Source: Nitrososphaerota archaeon (GTDB lineage Archaea > Thermoproteota > Nitrososphaeria > Nitrososphaerales > Nitrosopumilaceae). Taken from it: 34,952 nucleotides of DNA. The position numbers and the translations under genes were made by a program. The notes under the pieces were generated by a model, which saw only the letters and a program-made list of their open reading frames with translations, did no database searches and was not told where the DNA came from. The stretch spans positions 1-34,952 of the forward strand of contig JAPPIP010000114.1 in assembly GCA_028820595.1 (NCBI GenBank). Reading direction: 5' to 3'. Below are positions 34,861 through 34,952 of the stretch, piece by piece. Position 1 is the stretch's first letter. Each line of letters begins with the position of its first letter.

Positions 34861-34886
34861 CAAAAAGCCCGCAAGGGCGTTTTTCT
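34861..34886 (+). terminator. Hairpin plus T-rich terminator
   Basis: aaaaagcccgcaagggcgtttttc: stem AAAAA-GCCC/GGGC-(G)-TTTTT with a GCAA tetraloop, then cttttatttttgattt. It lies just after the phasin-like stop codon. Confidence 0.75.
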
Positions 34887-34952
34887 TTTATTTTTGATTT
34901 GTAAGTGTTAACCTGATTTGCGCTGTCTAGACGTACCTTGCAATCTCTTGGA
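34887..34952. other. Right edge, no gene seen
   Basis: The last 66 nt are a T-rich tail followed by mixed sequence. No start codon with a promoter, and no continuing frame I can support. Confidence 0.4.

Overview
The window looks like a chromosomal segment of a GC-rich Nitrososphaerota (Thaumarchaeota, marine group I.1a type). The evidence is one archaeal 16S-23S rRNA operon with no spacer tRNA and no linked 5S, a thaumarchaeal-type CdvA cell-division protein, archaeal-type FEN-1, PurP and NadM, and TATA boxes about 25 nt upstream of most start codons, which implies leaderless mRNAs. A hemL gene just upstream of the rRNA operon, together with the overall layout, resembles what I recall of Cenarchaeum symbiosum ribosomal fosmids; I could not check this against a database.

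Layout. 1-3.2 kb: a partial Cys-rich small protein (-), a PduO-type cobalamin adenosyltransferase, tRNA-Phe(GAA), a histone-H1-like basic protein, two overlapping stand-alone Lrp/AsnC ligand-binding domains and a VOC-fold protein. 3.3-5.8 kb: a polyQ-tailed coiled-coil protein (-), a 47-aa Cys protein, and a class III nucleotide cyclase (-) preceded by a 40-aa zinc-ribbon gene, then a gene-poor stretch with a G-tract. 5.8-10 kb: purP (-), a small membrane protein, nadM plus a zinc-ribbon microprotein, ilvC, and the B12-binding subunit of methylmalonyl-CoA mutase (-). 10.2-17.1 kb: a 969-aa M1 aminopeptidase, a membrane-anchored protein, CdvA and AMP-forming acetyl-CoA synthetase. 17.1-23.5 kb: a PAS protein (-), FEN-1 (-), an acidic small protein, a TPR protein, a SHOCT/cupin pair, tRNA-Ser(CGA) (-), an unknown 116-aa protein and hemL (-). 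23.9-28.8 kb: the rRNA operon with inverted repeats flanking each rRNA. 29.0-34.9 kb: a methyltransferase, a thaumarchaeal conserved protein, msrA, a double-PAS protein, an alpha/beta hydrolase, and a two-gene operon encoding an AbrB-tailed helical protein and a phasin-like protein, followed by a hairpin terminator.

How the genes fit together. The adenosyltransferase and the mutase B12 subunit both belong to adenosylcobalamin use, which in this lineage serves the methylmalonyl-CoA step of carbon fixation. HemL feeds tetrapyrrole (B12/heme) synthesis. The window otherwise mixes core metabolism (purine, NAD, branched-chain amino acids), DNA repair/replication (FEN-1), division (CdvA) and signalling (cyclase, PAS proteins). 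The most notable less-described items are the AbrB/phasin-like pair at the right end, the zinc-ribbon-cyclase operon, and several short Cys-rich genes that standard length cut-offs would miss.
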